A stretch of 64,000 nt of DNA from Alteromonadaceae bacterium (GTDB lineage: Bacteria > Pseudomonadota > Gammaproteobacteria > Enterobacterales > Alteromonadaceae): contig WKFJ01000004.1 in NCBI GenBank assembly GCA_014872785.1, positions 62,001 through 126,000 of the forward strand, read 5' to 3'. Under the pieces are notes generated by a model, which saw nothing but the letters and a program-made list of their open reading frames with translations, did no database searches and had not been told where the DNA came from. A program made the translations under genes and the position numbers. Of the stretch, positions 8,075 to 16,130 are shown in pieces. The stretch's first letter is position 1. The number at the start of each line of letters is the position of its first letter.

Positions 8075-10102
8075 TTAGCGGCTGATTGTGATGCCCGCGT
8101 ACACTGAGCGAGGCTCTCCAACAAAGTATCGATAATTACCAAACGCAAAATCCGCTCTCTCTGCATATTCTTCGTCAAGCACGTTCATTACTCGAAGTTC
8201 TAACCTAACCGCTTCACTGAGTTGTAAAGCCTGTCTGAGGTTAACTAACTGATGACCTTTGTATTTGGCGCTGTTACCAGGATCGAGAAAATACTCATCC
8301 ATGTACTGCCACTCAATGCTGGCTTTAGCCATAGGTGACCATTGCCACCCCAAATTAACATTGGCAATCACTTCAGGAGAAGTTTCAATTTCATTACCTT
8401 TGATGCTATTGGCACTAATTTGAATGTCATTGCTGTACTCGTGCTGTGACCAGGTCAGCACGCCACGCACATCAACATCAGGCGACAGGCTCCACACGCC
8501 GGCAAACTCAATACCTCGATGTTCAGTTTCACCGTTGCTGATATTTTGACGTTGCGTGTCTTGGAAGATGTAATTGTCTTTAGTTTGGTAATAGGCGGTA
8601 ATTTCGTAACTGACATTATCTAACGCGCTACGTATACCGAATTCGATACTGTCGCTTTGTTCTTCTTCAAGTGACGCAACCGTTTGTCCCGCTTGTAAAC
8701 GGAATAGCTCTGTTACCTGCGGCGCTCGAAAACCCTGACGCCAATTGGCAAACAGCGAGGTTGCATCATTTAAGCGGTAGTTTATGCCAAGTTGCATTGA
8801 TACCTGGCTAAAATCTACCTGAGCATCAGCAGGTCGGGTAAAACGACAATTGTTTACTTCAGGAGCACAGGCAGAACCATCGCTCAATCGGTTGTCATAA
8901 TCGTAGCCGATGTTGTCTACTCTAAGACCTGACTCCAATGATAAGCTCTCGTTCAGCTGATAATGCATGTTCACAAAAGCCGCAATTTGGGTGGCATCAA
9001 CGTTGAAATCATAGTGGTCACCCGCGGGCAAATGCGGCGCAAATGGTGCGTCTTGAGTTTGTATCAAGGTGCCATCAGTAAGCTCGGTTTCCACACCAAT
9101 ATCCGCTTGCCATTGGCTATCACTATACGACCAAAGCCCTTTCAAACCAGTGCTAAAATGACGGTTCTCCTCCAGTGGTTTCCACGGCACGAAATGCTGA
9201 AGGAAAGTCATATCGTGATATCTGAAGTAAGGCGTAATAGACCAAGAGCTTTTATCAGTTGCAGGGATTTGCCAATTTGCGTACCAACGCACTGATTGAG
9301 CATCTCGATATGCTTCAGGGTTGGGGTTTTGTCGGCGCAACGCATCGTCTTTATAGGCCTCAAAGCCTTGAATGAAACCTGCAGTTTCTTGATTTAGATT
9401 TTGATACGCTAGAACCGATTTTAATGAGTAATGATTATTTTTGTCCTGATAAACTAGGTTCAACTTTTCCTGACCAAAGCCGCTATCATCCTTGTAACCT
9501 CCATCAGAGGAAAAATTACCGTAAGCAGCAAAACCTGACTCAGTCGACTCACTAGATATGTAAAAACGTGCTCGCTGGTACTCATGTGGGCCTATCTCAA
9601 ATCCAATATAGTCAATTTCACCCACGTCAGGGGTAAACACATTGATAACACCGTGGATCGCGTTACTCCCATAAAACACGCTATTAGGACCGCGCATGAC
9701 CTCAATGTTTTGTGCTTGTTCGCTATTTATGGCAAATAGCTGGTTGATATTACAGAAGCCTGATGCGCGCACACCTATACCGTCTTCTGCCATAACAAAT
9801 GCGCCACAAGAACCGGCGCCAGTTAACACCGGAGAACGAATGGCGGTTAAATGCTCCTGACCATTGCCGCGGCTAATCCAAGTGCCGGGCATTTGTTGTA
9901 GTACTTCGGTAATGTGAGTTGCAGACGTTTCAGCAATTTGTACTGCATCTAGCGAGGCCACATTCGATGTATGCTTACGGACATCCGTCGCGCTGTAAGT
10001 GGATCTAACTTCGATGGTTTCAATGTCCTGCTCTTGAGCAATCAAAGGACTCGATGCCAGTGCGAGTAGAGGAAGATTTATGGATACTGTTTTGATTTTC
10101 AC
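8075..10102 (-). CDS. TonB-dependent outer-membrane receptor
   Basis: This 675-residue protein has a signal peptide, a TonB-box-like segment (DIETIEVRS), a plug domain to about residue 160 (QNIEVMRGPNSVFYGSNAIHG is the classic plug end) and a 22-strand-type barrel with YRLNDATSLFANWRQGFRAPQ and the C-terminal block NVLDEEYAERADF. Two cysteine pairs in the plug and barrel (GSCGAF, CAPEVNNC) may form disulfides. The C-terminus ends in Arg rather than the usual Phe/Trp. It is divergent from a periplasmic binding protein across a 103-base gap. The substrate cannot be read from the sequence. Confidence 0.88.
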   Translation of the reverse strand: MKIKTVSINLPLLALASSPLIAQEQDIETIEVRSTYSATDVRKHTSNVASLDAVQIAETSATHITEVLQQMPGTWISRGNGQEHLTAIRSPVLTGAGSCGAFVMAEDGIGVRASGFCNINQLFAINSEQAQNIEVMRGPNSVFYGSNAIHGVINVFTPDVGEIDYIGFEIGPHEYQRARFYISSESTESGFAAYGNFSSDGGYKDDSGFGQEKLNLVYQDKNNHYSLKSVLAYQNLNQETAGFIQGFEAYKDDALRRQNPNPEAYRDAQSVRWYANWQIPATDKSSWSITPYFRYHDMTFLQHFVPWKPLEENRHFSTGLKGLWSYSDSQWQADIGVETELTDGTLIQTQDAPFAPHLPAGDHYDFNVDATQIAAFVNMHYQLNESLSLESGLRVDNIGYDYDNRLSDGSACAPEVNNCRFTRPADAQVDFSQVSMQLGINYRLNDATSLFANWRQGFRAPQVTELFRLQAGQTVASLEEEQSDSIEFGIRSALDNVSYEITAYYQTKDNYIFQDTQRQNISNGETEHRGIEFAGVWSLSPDVDVRGVLTWSQHEYSNDIQISANSIKGNEIETSPEVIANVNLGWQWSPMAKASIEWQYMDEYFLDPGNSAKYKGHQLVNLRQALQLSEAVRLELRVMNVLDEEYAERADFAFGNYRYFVGEPRSVYAGITISR

Positions 10103-10205
10103 TTTATTACTTTTTACTTCGTTTTAGCGGTTCGAATGTCAACCTCGATATTTTCTACTATTATCATCTGACACCAACTGATTTAGCCCTGATGTAGGAT
10201 TTGCG

Positions 10206-11054
10206 GTGCTTGATACGTTAATAGTGACAAAGCGGATTGTTGTAATTACATGCTTCTTATTAGTAGGCGTGCACGCTAACGTAATTGCGCAAACGACACA
10301 AGCTACAGAAGTTAAGTTTTGTTACGAGGAACAAGAACTTACGCCATACTTTATGGGTTCCAGTCGCTTCCCTGCCAAAGAATCACCTGGCGTGCTAATT
10401 GAGATGCTCTATCGGCTAGACGAGCAATTTCCAGGTCTTAAGTTCACCTTCTACCGCGCACCTTGGAAACGCTGTTTGAGCGATGTTAGCCTGAACAAAG
10501 CCCATGCGATAGTATCTAGCTACAGCCAAGAGCGCGCCTCCATGGCAGTATTTCCAATAGAAGACGGACAAGTCATCTCACAATATGCCATATCGGTATC
10601 AAAGTATTGTTTATTTACTATGCGCGACAGCAAGTTGCGCTGGGATGGCAAAGCCTTTTCTCGGCAACCTCAAAAACCTATTGCCGTACCGCAAGGCTAT
10701 TCCATCGTTTCGATGTTAAACGAACACGAGCAACCTTTGGTGTTTACCAACTCCTCCATCTCTGCAATGGAATTACTCAAAAAGAAGCGTGCCGAGGCCG
10801 CGGTAACATTCTGTGATTCAGGCGCTCAGTTTCTATGGCGTCAAGATGATCCCAGTTTAGGCATTATTGCTCAATCTCCAGCACTCAGTCTGCGTCGTGG
10901 TTACCTTGCCTTCAGTAAGCCATTTTACCAAGTCAATCAAGATAAGGTGGAACAGCTCTGGAAACAGATAGCGCTTATCCGCAATAGAGAGTTTCACCTT
11001 TTGCTAGAAAAATATGATTTGCTAGCGTTAGGAGATCAGCTAGAAACTCGCTAA
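10206..11054 (+). CDS. Periplasmic solute-binding (PBPb/SBP_bac_3-like) protein
   Basis: A 282-residue exported protein. The GTG start at 10206 has AGGA six bases upstream, and the signal peptide core IVVITCFLLVGVHANVIA ends near residue 29. The body follows the two-lobe type II periplasmic fold (KFCYEEQELTPYF at the first strand; RRGYLAFSKPF near the hinge). Proteins of this size without a neighbouring permease are common in this order and are usually orphan binding proteins or sensors. It is divergent from the TonB receptor, so they may share a control region. The ligand is unknown. Confidence 0.7.
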   Translation: MLDTLIVTKRIVVITCFLLVGVHANVIAQTTQATEVKFCYEEQELTPYFMGSSRFPAKESPGVLIEMLYRLDEQFPGLKFTFYRAPWKRCLSDVSLNKAHAIVSSYSQERASMAVFPIEDGQVISQYAISVSKYCLFTMRDSKLRWDGKAFSRQPQKPIAVPQGYSIVSMLNEHEQPLVFTNSSISAMELLKKKRAEAAVTFCDSGAQFLWRQDDPSLGIIAQSPALSLRRGYLAFSKPFYQVNQDKVEQLWKQIALIRNREFHLLLEKYDLLALGDQLETR

Positions 11055-11365
11055 CGTATTGCAACTATTAAATCGCGAAGTAATACGTGAATCCGCGTTA
11101 GCAATTCATTTGGGACGACGGTTTTCATTTACGGCTCCTCAATACTGCAGCTTCAATGTAGCTCAAGGCGAGTTGATAATGTTTGCGCTCTTTTAACCAC
11201 TCCTTAATTGAACCTTAAGCGCGGAGAAGCAGAAGATAGTAGCGGTAAGGTTGTTGCTTTTTCAACCTCTACATAGTTAAGTATATTCCCCCCTTGAGCT
11301 GATCATTTTAATTATTCAGTGAGTAAGTAAAGGGTAACAAAGCAAAGGTTATGTGGACGGAAACC
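11055..11365. other. Intergenic region with possible minus-strand gene remnant
   Basis: No convincing complete gene. On the minus strand, 11125-11214 reads a TPR-helix-like peptide containing EWLKERKHYQLALSYIEAAV, but it follows a stop and has no start codon. Its stop overlaps (ATGA) a 25-codon frame at 11051-11128. This may be a decayed gene or chance. The plus-strand amidase promoter must lie in the right-hand half. Confidence 0.3.
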
Positions 11366-12889
11366 ATGAAAACGAGAATATCGATAACAGTGCTATTAAT
11401 GGGTTTAATTACTCTGTTCGCCCACGCACAAACGGACGAACCTCACTTCGAACTCACCTCTGCTCAAGCGCAGCGGCTCATGCAAGAAGGCAAGTTAACT
11501 AGCGAGCAATTGGTTAACTACTACCTGAATCGAATCGCAATGTACGATGACGGTGAAAACGGCCTAAATGCCGTGGTTCAATTGAACAGTAATGCCATTG
11601 CTCACGCAAGAACGCTGGACAAAGAGCGCGCATCAGGCCAAGTGCGCAGTGCGTTACACGGCATTCCCGTATTGATAAAAGACAATATAGACACCGCCGA
11701 CGGTATGGCCAATACCGCTGGCTCCCATGCCCTTGCCAAACACTTTCCAACAAACGACGCACCGTTAATTTCCGCATTACGGGATGCTGGCGCTATTATT
11801 TTGGGAAAAACTAATTTAAGTGAATGGGCAAACTTCCGCTCTGAACGAAGTTCAAGCGGCTGGAGTGGTCTATGGGGGCAAACCAAAAACCCTTACGATA
11901 AAACGCGCAGCCCATGTGGTTCAAGCTCTGGCACGGGCTCAGCAATTGCCGCTGACTTCGCCATACTAGGTATTGGCACCGAAACCGACGGTTCCGTGGT
12001 ATGCCCCAGTGCATTCAACGGCATCGTAGGCTTCAAACCGAGTTTGGGAGTGGTAAGTGCCTCTGGAATTATCCCGATAGCACATAGCCAAGATACCGCA
12101 GGCGCAATGACCCGCACTGTTGCCGATGCCGCACTGTTAATCAACTTGATGGCCAGTGAAAGCGAAGACAACCAACAAACAACACTGCCCGACTTGACCA
12201 AACACTTGCGAAAAGACGGCCTTAAAGACAAGCGAATTGGCGTTGTGCGCAGTTTGGCTGGTCGACACGAGGTTGTGGATGCACGCTTTAATGAAGCCAT
12301 TGAGGTGTTTCGAGAGCGCGGCGCGGTTGTTGTTGACGACTTGTCGCTGTCAAGAGGTGACATGGGACAACATGAATACACAGTTTTACTTTACGAATTT
12401 AAACACGACTTAAACGCCTATTTGGAAAATGCAGGGTTAAACCTCACTCTCACTGACCTCATCGCATTTAACCGCAAAAACAAAGCCATTCAAATGCCCT
12501 ATTTTCAACAGGAAATATTCGAACTCGCCAACGCTAAAGGCAGTCTGCAAGAAGAAGCCTACTTAACGGCTTTGGCTGAATCAAAGCGCTTGGCCGGTAA
12601 AGACGGTATTGATGCCCTGCTTAAACAACACAACTTAGATTTGTTAGTAGCGCCCACAACGCATGCAGCGAGCAAAATAGACCTTATTAACGGTGAAAAA
12701 TATCTAGGTGGTGCCAGTAGCTTTGCGGCAATTGCGGGCTATCCCCACATAACTGTGCCCATGGGCTATGTACATGGCCTACCAGTCGGTTTGTCTATGT
12801 TCACGGGATACTTGGGTGAGCCTATTCTTGTTGAAGCAGCTTACGACTTTGAGCAGGCTTCCCAGTTGAGAAAAGCGCCCAATTTATAA
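11366..12889 (+). CDS. Exported amidase-signature (AS) family hydrolase
   Basis: I place the start at ATG 11366 (GGACGGAAACC upstream), which puts a clean signal peptide (ITVLLMGLITLFAHA) at the N-terminus; an in-frame ATG lies 15 bases earlier. The mature protein has the complete Ser-cisSer-Lys triad of the amidase signature family: K105 in VLIKDNID, S186 in CGSSSGTGS and S210 in TETDGSVV. About 507 residues is normal for the family. Such enzymes hydrolyse amide bonds of small molecules or peptides; the signal peptide puts this one in the periplasm. It is a single gene, convergent with a small exported protein. The substrate is not predictable. Confidence 0.85.
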   Translation: MKTRISITVLLMGLITLFAHAQTDEPHFELTSAQAQRLMQEGKLTSEQLVNYYLNRIAMYDDGENGLNAVVQLNSNAIAHARTLDKERASGQVRSALHGIPVLIKDNIDTADGMANTAGSHALAKHFPTNDAPLISALRDAGAIILGKTNLSEWANFRSERSSSGWSGLWGQTKNPYDKTRSPCGSSSGTGSAIAADFAILGIGTETDGSVVCPSAFNGIVGFKPSLGVVSASGIIPIAHSQDTAGAMTRTVADAALLINLMASESEDNQQTTLPDLTKHLRKDGLKDKRIGVVRSLAGRHEVVDARFNEAIEVFRERGAVVVDDLSLSRGDMGQHEYTVLLYEFKHDLNAYLENAGLNLTLTDLIAFNRKNKAIQMPYFQQEIFELANAKGSLQEEAYLTALAESKRLAGKDGIDALLKQHNLDLLVAPTTHAASKIDLINGEKYLGGASSFAAIAGYPHITVPMGYVHGLPVGLSMFTGYLGEPILVEAAYDFEQASQLRKAPNL

Positions 12890-12929
12890 AGTGGGAAAAT
12901 AGAAAGAAGTGAGAATTAAAAAAGGTGGT

Positions 12930-12955
12930 GGTTGCTAAGCGAGCGCTTAGCAACC
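12930..12955 (-). terminator. Intrinsic terminator between convergent genes
   Basis: GGTTGCTAAGC, a GAGC loop and GCTTAGCAACC form a perfect 11-base stem. Read on the minus strand it is followed after a few bases by TTTTTTAATT, so it mainly terminates the small exported-protein gene and may also act for the amidase. Confidence 0.75.
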
Positions 12956-12969
12956 CAAATCCAATGTAA

Positions 12970-13272
12970 TTAAACAGCTAAAAACTTAACGTTTTGCTCT
13001 GCATCAACCAGGCAGTTGTAGTTTTTAGCGCGAGACTTCTTCTTAAGCTTCACTTTCACTACTGCACCTTTCAATTTACCGTTCCAACGCGCCTTTTTAG
13101 CAATCTTCTTCAGTGACTCTTCACCGTAGAGAGAAACAGCTTGGCTCTGGCATAACTCGACAGCTTGAGCTTTGATATCATCTTTACTCATCTTTGCTGA
13201 AGCTGGACTTGCTGCAATCGTCATCGCTAATAAAGCAGAACCCATAACAAGGTTTAACTTACTGTTTTTCAT
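12970..13272 (-). CDS. Small exported lysine-rich hypothetical protein
   Basis: The start is taken as ATG 13272 because GGAGGG sits just before it; the upstream in-frame ATG overlaps that ribosome site. The 100-residue product has a signal peptide ending at ASPASA. The mature part is strongly basic (KKIAKKARWNGKLKG, VKVKLKKKSRAKNY) with two cysteines (LCQSQ, NCLVD) that could form a disulfide. I do not recognise a family. It is followed by a good terminator and is divergent from the LysR gene across 193 bases, with a palindrome between them. Confidence 0.7.
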   Translation of the reverse strand: MKNSKLNLVMGSALLAMTIAASPASAKMSKDDIKAQAVELCQSQAVSLYGEESLKKIAKKARWNGKLKGAVVKVKLKKKSRAKNYNCLVDAEQNVKFLAV

Positions 13273-13414
13273 AACACCCTCCAAACTAACACGGTTGTTT
13301 ACTGATACTCACGAGCCTGTCGTGCACAGTGCACAAATATTAGACATTTCACTCGATTGGGCGTAGTGTACTCGTAACATATATATAACATCTACAAATC
13401 ATTTAATACATTGC

Positions 13415-13430
13415 GTCTCATAATTGAGAC
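13415..13430. promoter_or_regulatory. Palindromic LysR-type operator candidate
   Basis: GTCTCA-TAAT-TGAGAC is a perfect 6-base inverted repeat with a 4-base centre, 35 bases before the lysR start and in the gap shared with the divergent small-protein gene. Dyads of this size are typical of LysR-family autoregulatory sites. Confidence 0.5.
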
Positions 13431-13465
13431 AAACCAAATCGAGTGTAGTGCGTAGGAGATGAAGT

Positions 13466-14392
13466 ATGGAGTGGGACGATTATCGAATCTTTTTGGCATT
13501 GATTCGCACAGGCACCGTGCGCGCCGCGGCGCAGCAGCTCAATACGAGCCACTCGACTGTGGCACGTAAGATTGATGCCTTCGAAACCCGCTTTGGCGTA
13601 AAACTGTTTGTGCGCAGTAATGCGGGCTACGCGTTAACGCCTGCTGGTGAACAGCTTATTGAAGCGGCAGAGGCGGTGGAGACAGAGCTACTCAATGTGC
13701 AACGCCGAGTTAAAGGCCAAGACCAAAAAATAGCGGGGGATATTCGTCTTACCTTACCCAACGCATTGGCCAGTCAGTTGCTAATGCCTGAACTGGCAAA
13801 GTTCATGGAAGTCTATCCAGAAATCAATCTAGATATTATCGCGACTTACGAGTCCTTGGATCTCTCGCGACAAGAAGCCGACATTGCTTTGCGTTTTGTG
13901 CAGAGCCCACCAGAGAACCTTATTGGTCGACACCTTGCCGATGTTGCCTTTACCGGTTACGCAACGAGATCCTACATTGAAAATCACGATTTAGAGGACC
14001 CGAATTCGGCCAGCTGGATCGGATTTAGTAAAATGAAAGTTTTTCCAAATTGGCGCAAACTCACCGGTTACCCTCATTTACCTGTGAGGGGTATTTTCAA
14101 CAGTGTCTACTTAATGTTAGCGGCGGCAAAATGTGGCTTGGGTTCAGTGGTATTGCCTTGTTATGTGGGCGACCCGGACCCCGAACTGGTGAGATTGCCC
14201 AAATCTCCTGTGAGGTTCATAGAGCAGCTATGGTTATTGCGACATACAGATTTGCGTACCACCACCAGATTGCAAATATTCTCTGAGTTCATCACCGAAG
14301 CAATTGCGCGTAACGAGGCGTTGATACGGGGGGAAATGCCGGGAGAAACCGCTGTCATAGATGACGTCTCCGTTGCTAACTTGGCGAAGTAA
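13466..14392 (+). CDS. LysR-family transcriptional regulator
   Basis: This 308-residue protein has the N-terminal winged helix typical of the family (LALIRTGTVRAAAQQLNTS, STVARKIDAFETRFGVKLF) and a C-terminal periplasmic-binding-like effector domain. The WDDYRIFLAL opening places it in the LysR branch with short N-termini. GGAG precedes ATG 13466. The ADP-ribosylglycohydrolase gene begins 23 bases after its stop on the same strand, so the two are probably co-transcribed; LysR genes are more often divergent from their targets. A perfect dyad upstream suggests autoregulation. The effector is unknown. Confidence 0.85.
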   Translation: MEWDDYRIFLALIRTGTVRAAAQQLNTSHSTVARKIDAFETRFGVKLFVRSNAGYALTPAGEQLIEAAEAVETELLNVQRRVKGQDQKIAGDIRLTLPNALASQLLMPELAKFMEVYPEINLDIIATYESLDLSRQEADIALRFVQSPPENLIGRHLADVAFTGYATRSYIENHDLEDPNSASWIGFSKMKVFPNWRKLTGYPHLPVRGIFNSVYLMLAAAKCGLGSVVLPCYVGDPDPELVRLPKSPVRFIEQLWLLRHTDLRTTTRLQIFSEFITEAIARNEALIRGEMPGETAVIDDVSVANLAK

Positions 14393-14415
14393 GCCCCACT
14401 TAGAGAAGTAATACC

Positions 14416-15783
14416 ATGCTGCCAACCTATGCTTTGCTAAAAACACGATTAAAAGCCATCTTATTTGATAAGAAACAACAAGGATTCGATACCAAAGCAG
14501 CACTCGCACAGTTCAAATCGCTGCCCGATGATTATCAGGTACTAGATGAATTTGCTCGCAGCTTAGAACACCTCAACTACCGCTCAGATTGGCCTTACGC
14601 GGAACCGGATGCGCTCGATGACATTTTACGCGCGTGCGATGTGACGGATGCACAGCAAGTCAAGCAATGGCAACAGCGCATTCCACATGATCTTACCAAA
14701 CGTATCGAAACCGGTTTTTTGGGCTCGGTTTGTGGTTGCATATTGGGCAAACCAATTGAAGTAGACCCTACCCTGGCGCAACTGAAAACCGCTGCGCAAC
14801 CCCTTAATCAATGGCCAATCAACGATTATATATCGCGGGATCTACTCGATGCATTAGGCGCAAGACATGAGCAGTGGCGTGAAACCATTCGTGAAAATAT
14901 AAGTTATGTGGCAATTGATGACGACATCAATTACACCCTAATGGGTATGCTTATCTTGGAACAATTTGGTGACAATTTTACCGCCAATGATATTCGTCAG
15001 CTTTGGCTAAAACACCTTCCTGTCGCGACGACGTTTGGACCAGAGCGCACCGTTTTGACCAAAGCCGCTATAGACTGGATATCTGAACAAGCTCCTAAAA
15101 TAGATAGAGTGCATAGTTGGGGTAAAAACTGGAATCCAGGCAGTGAACTTTGTGGTGCGTTAATTCGTGCTGATGCTTATGGTTACGCATATGCCGGTGA
15201 CCCTCTTGCTGCCGCCAAAGCAGCTTATACAGATGCAGCATTCACTCATGTTAAAACTGGGGTGTACGCAACAATGTTTGTTGCCGCCGCCATAGCCGCA
15301 GCACCTATCGCTGACACTGCCTTGGATATATTTAAAATAGCGCTTAAGTTCGTGCCCACTCGTTCACGTTTTCATGAAGTTGTGCATGATTCGCTCAACA
15401 AAATTGAAAATGCCGAGAATTGGGAACAGGGTTATCAAGCGATTCACGGTAAATACAAAGACTACACGCACTGCGCCATCTATCAGGAAATTGGTACCCT
15501 TATAAATAGTTTACACTTCGCCAAAGACGTGGGCAGTGCCATTTGCATTCAGGTGTCACAAGGTAACGATACCGACAGTTTTGGCGCAACCTGCGGCGCC
15601 ATCGCTGGGATGTATTTTGGAGAAACCGGATTAGACGAAAAATGGCTCTCCCCATTTAACGATAAAATCTATTCTGGACTTGCCGGTTTTACCGAACAGT
15701 CGCTGACAGCTGTTGCAAAACGAGTTTCGAATTTACCAAGCAGGGTAAATAATCAGCCTAAAATCATAAGCAATTCAAAATAG
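14416..15783 (+). CDS. ADP-ribosylglycohydrolase (ARH/DraG) family protein
   Basis: This 455-residue all-helical protein carries family motifs: GFLGSVCGCILGKPIEV around residues 100-117, the acidic cluster D168-D169-D170 (AIDDDINYT) and G-N-D385-T-D387-S (the GxDTD metal-binding motif). These acidic residues hold the two magnesium ions that position ADP-ribose. The family removes ADP-ribose from Arg, Ser or other groups on proteins, nucleic acids or free nucleosides. The roughly 100-residue N-terminal extension before the first motif is unusual against DraG (about 300). There is no signal peptide. It follows the LysR gene by 23 bases. The substrate is unknown. Confidence 0.82.
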   Translation: MLPTYALLKTRLKAILFDKKQQGFDTKAALAQFKSLPDDYQVLDEFARSLEHLNYRSDWPYAEPDALDDILRACDVTDAQQVKQWQQRIPHDLTKRIETGFLGSVCGCILGKPIEVDPTLAQLKTAAQPLNQWPINDYISRDLLDALGARHEQWRETIRENISYVAIDDDINYTLMGMLILEQFGDNFTANDIRQLWLKHLPVATTFGPERTVLTKAAIDWISEQAPKIDRVHSWGKNWNPGSELCGALIRADAYGYAYAGDPLAAAKAAYTDAAFTHVKTGVYATMFVAAAIAAAPIADTALDIFKIALKFVPTRSRFHEVVHDSLNKIENAENWEQGYQAIHGKYKDYTHCAIYQEIGTLINSLHFAKDVGSAICIQVSQGNDTDSFGATCGAIAGMYFGETGLDEKWLSPFNDKIYSGLAGFTEQSLTAVAKRVSNLPSRVNNQPKIISNSK

Positions 15784-16130
15784 CTGACAAAAACACCAAA
15801 ATTCCACCACGTAAGCGACGGGGAATATACTCCCGGCCCGAGAATTTTTGCACTCCCACTACGGTAAGCATATCTACCTAAAATAACAAAAGACTAATAA
15901 AACAGCAGTCACTTAAATTTATTTTCTATATTTTTCAATGACTTAAAAAAGAAGTTACAAAGTCGTAACATTGTAAAGATTTGTCGCTGTGATGATAACC
16001 CCTCCACATTTGTGAGCGTAAAGTAAACGCATCGCTTTCAGGAAGAAAACAAAACCGAACGGGCAACTACAAGAATTATAGTCCTTTCAAAACAGGGATC
16101 TGACCAGTACAACTAAGTTGAGAAGTAAAA
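15784..16130. other. Long intergenic/leader region before the subtilase
   Basis: No gene seen. It contains a weak GGGA-N6-TCCC dyad at 15821-15834 just after the hydrolase gene, an AT-rich stretch, and a GTTAC-N6-GTAAC dyad at 15954-15969. The last 60 bases before ATG 16131 are probably untranslated leader of the protease. The dyad could be a regulator site; nothing identifies the regulator. Confidence 0.3.

Noticed and set aside
11893-12381. 162-codon minus-strand frame within the amidase gene
   Set aside because: It is an antisense shadow of a clearly coding gene with Ser/Pro/Thr-rich, low-complexity translation.
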